A stretch of DNA of 64,000 bases from JANRIC01 sp033765345. GTDB lineage: Bacteria > Bacteroidota > Bacteroidia > Cytophagales > Microscillaceae. The number at the start of each line of letters is the position of its first letter. The stretch's first letter is position 1. Of this stretch, positions 62,508-64,000 are shown piece by piece. The position numbers and the translations under genes were made by a program. The stretch covers positions 21,980 to 85,979 of the forward strand of contig JANRIC010000180.1 of NCBI GenBank assembly GCA_033765345.1, read 5' to 3'. The notes below the pieces were generated by a model. The model ran no database searches. It worked only from the letters and a program-made list of their open reading frames with translations, and was not told the origin of the DNA.

Positions 62508-63749
62508 ATGCAAACACAAGAAATCTCCACCCAATTTGATGTATATAAAATCCGTGAAGACTTCCCGATACTTCACCAAGAAGTCAACGGCAAACCTTTG
62601 ATTTATCTGGATAATGCGGCTACCTCTCAGAAGCCCAAAGCCGTCATTGAGGCACTCGATACATATTACCTAAAAAATAACGCCAATATCCACCGGGGTG
62701 CTCATTACTTGGCTGCCAAATCTACCGGAGATTATGAGCAAACCCGTGAAGCCATTCGGGCTTTTTTGAACGCCCGATGGGTGGAAGAAATCATTTTTAC
62801 ACGTGGTGTGACCGAGGGTGTAAACCTTGTGGCTTCTACTTGGGGGCGTAAAAATCTTCAGGTTGGGGATGAGGTCATCCTTTCTACGATGGAGCACCAT
62901 TCTAATATTGTGCCCTGGCAGCTCATCGTTGAGGAAAAGGGAGCCCTCATCAAAGTCATTCCCATTACCGACTCTGGGGAACTGATTTTAGAGGAATATT
63001 GCAAACTCCTTTCTCCCAAAACCAAAATCGTATCCATAGTACACGCATCCAACTCCTTGGGCACGATCAATCCTGTCAAAGAGATAATTGATCTAGCGCA
63101 CGAATTTGGTGCCGTAGTCATGATTGATGGGGCGCAGGCCAGTGTCCACCTGGATGTGGATGTACAGGCTTTGAACTGTGATTTTTATGCTTTTTCGGGG
63201 CATAAAGTCTATGCGCCTACCGGAATCGGAGCCTTATACGGCAAAAAAGAGCACCTGGAAGCAATGCCTCCCTACCACGGTGGTGGCGAAATGATCAAAG
63301 ACGTAAGCTTTGAGCGTACTACTTTTAATGAAATCCCCCACAAATTCGAGGCAGGTACGCCTAATATCGCCGATGCTATTGCCTTCAAAAATGCGCTGGA
63401 TTACGTAGCACAGATCGGCAAGGCTGAAATCACCACCCACGAAAAAATGCTGCTTGTTTATGCCACGGAAAGATTACTGGAAATTCCCGGACTACGCATC
63501 ATCGGTACAGCTCCTGAAAAGGTTAGTTTGGTTTCTTTTGTGATTGAAGGCATACATCACGGTGATCTGGGTACTTTGTTGGATTTGAGCGGCATTGCCG
63601 TGCGTACTGGTCACCATTGTACCCAACCCCTTATGACTCGTTTTGGTATTTCGGGCACTACCCGCGCCTCTTTTGCGATGTACAATACCCGTGAAGAAAT
63701 AGATGCCCTGGTAGAAGGGATTCGCAAAGCTGTAAAGATGTTGTCGTGA
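62508..63749 (+). CDS. sufS: cysteine desulfurase, SufS type
   Basis: The PLP enzyme releases sulfur from cysteine for Fe-S cluster assembly. The 413-residue product has the PLP lysine in FYAFSGHKVYAPTGIG and the catalytic Cys in RTGHHCTQPLMTRF. The N-terminal YLDNAATSQKPKAVI is typical of group II (SufS/CsdA). The group II form lacks the long flexible Cys loop of IscS. No sufBCD is in the window to its left; they may follow. The last gene, ending with a terminator at 63855. Confidence 0.95.
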   Translation: MQTQEISTQFDVYKIREDFPILHQEVNGKPLIYLDNAATSQKPKAVIEALDTYYLKNNANIHRGAHYLAAKSTGDYEQTREAIRAFLNARWVEEIIFTRGVTEGVNLVASTWGRKNLQVGDEVILSTMEHHSNIVPWQLIVEEKGALIKVIPITDSGELILEEYCKLLSPKTKIVSIVHASNSLGTINPVKEIIDLAHEFGAVVMIDGAQASVHLDVDVQALNCDFYAFSGHKVYAPTGIGALYGKKEHLEAMPPYHGGGEMIKDVSFERTTFNEIPHKFEAGTPNIADAIAFKNALDYVAQIGKAEITTHEKMLLVYATERLLEIPGLRIIGTAPEKVSLVSFVIEGIHHGDLGTLLDLSGIAVRTGHHCTQPLMTRFGISGTTRASFAMYNTREEIDALVEGIRKAVKMLS

Positions 63750-63854
63750 TAAAAGTCGGTAGACCATTGACCACAGTTGCTAGATCGTAGGGCATTCTCA
63801 CTACGAAAGCCTAAGATAAAATATTCTTTGCGAAATAGCCAGATTTTTACATAA

Positions 63855-63898
63855 AAACCCGAAAGCCTCTGGATGCAGTCTTTCGGGTTTATTTTTTT
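63855..63898 (+). terminator. Rho-independent terminator after sufS
   Basis: AAACCCGAAAG and CTTTCGGGTTT form an 11-bp stem with a 14-nt loop, then ATTTTTTT. Confidence 0.85.
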
Positions 63899-63959
63899 CT
63901 TCTTGAGCAGCCTACGGCCTTCTGCTAGCGCAGAGTAGATGCAATCTACTGTAATTGGC

Positions 63960-63982
63960 TTCCTTAGAATTATTCTAAGGAA
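63960..63982. repeat. Short perfect inverted repeat at the window end
   Basis: TTCCTTAGAAT and ATTCTAAGGAA are inverted copies separated by one base. A second small hairpin (AGTAGAT/ATCTACT) lies at 63934-63950. No function assigned. Confidence 0.55.
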
Positions 63983-64000
63983 AACGTCTTATTTTTTAGT

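Overview
The window looks like a chromosomal segment from a Bacteroidota bacterium, most likely of the Cytophagales. This rests on protein content rather than a marker gene: trigger factor, ClpP, Elongation factor 4 and ATP synthase beta of Bacteroidota type, a one-domain ATP synthase epsilon, DUF4293, DUF4159, 7TMR-DISM and propeller-type SpoIIE phosphatases, many lipoproteins, and the Bacteroidota promoter form TTG-N19-TAnnTTTG (perfect before tRNA-Leu and murE). The DNA is AT-rich, gene starts rarely have a clear Shine-Dalgarno, and several genes probably start at TTG or GTG.

Layout. 1-7.9 kb is core: partial clpX, clpP, trigger factor, tRNA-Leu(TAG), bifunctional rel, fur overlapping a STAS gene, purA. 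8.0-11.0 kb is an AT-rich island with a beta-class DNA methyltransferase, a DUF262 protein and a HEPN protein with an R-x4-H motif, followed by what looks like the tail of a broken gene. 11.4-12.6 kb has a DUF433/DUF5615 toxin-antitoxin pair and a 223-bp MITE-like element with a large hairpin. 12.6-20.7 kb has an S41 peptidase, a dicarboxylate symporter, an exact 12 x 21-bp tandem array, a TPR protein, a beta-lactamase-fold hydrolase, a bestrophin and two unassigned proteins.

20.7-34.9 kb is rich in envelope and signalling genes: a VWA-OmpA protein, two tandem 7TMR-DISM SpoIIE phosphatases, a prohibitin, an M42 peptidase, lepA, an OmpA-family protein, rsmE and DUF4159. 35-44.9 kb holds a fatty-acid desaturase, a Cys-rich lipoprotein, a DUF1080 plus Gfo/Idh/MocA sugar pair, a cupin, dinB, two PlsC-type acyltransferases and a NuiA-like nuclease inhibitor. 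45-46.7 kb has two adjacent voltage-gated-type ion channels. 47-52 kb has atpD-atpC divergent from murE, then mraY. 52-58.4 kb includes a probable Vms1-like release factor (VLRF1), gltX and an AIM24-family protein with an acidic insert. The right end has a 1149-residue propeller-SpoIIE sensor and sufS.

How genes fit together. Three SpoIIE-type phosphatases and one STAS protein suggest a partner-switching network, although no anti-sigma kinase is visible here. Protein quality control is well represented (ClpXP, trigger factor, VLRF1). The most interesting candidates are the methyltransferase/DUF262/HEPN island, the paired channels whose selectivity filters contain TLEGW (a calcium-channel-like glycine), the VLRF1-like protein, and the 21-bp array. 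All assignments come from reading motifs by eye; no database search was made.
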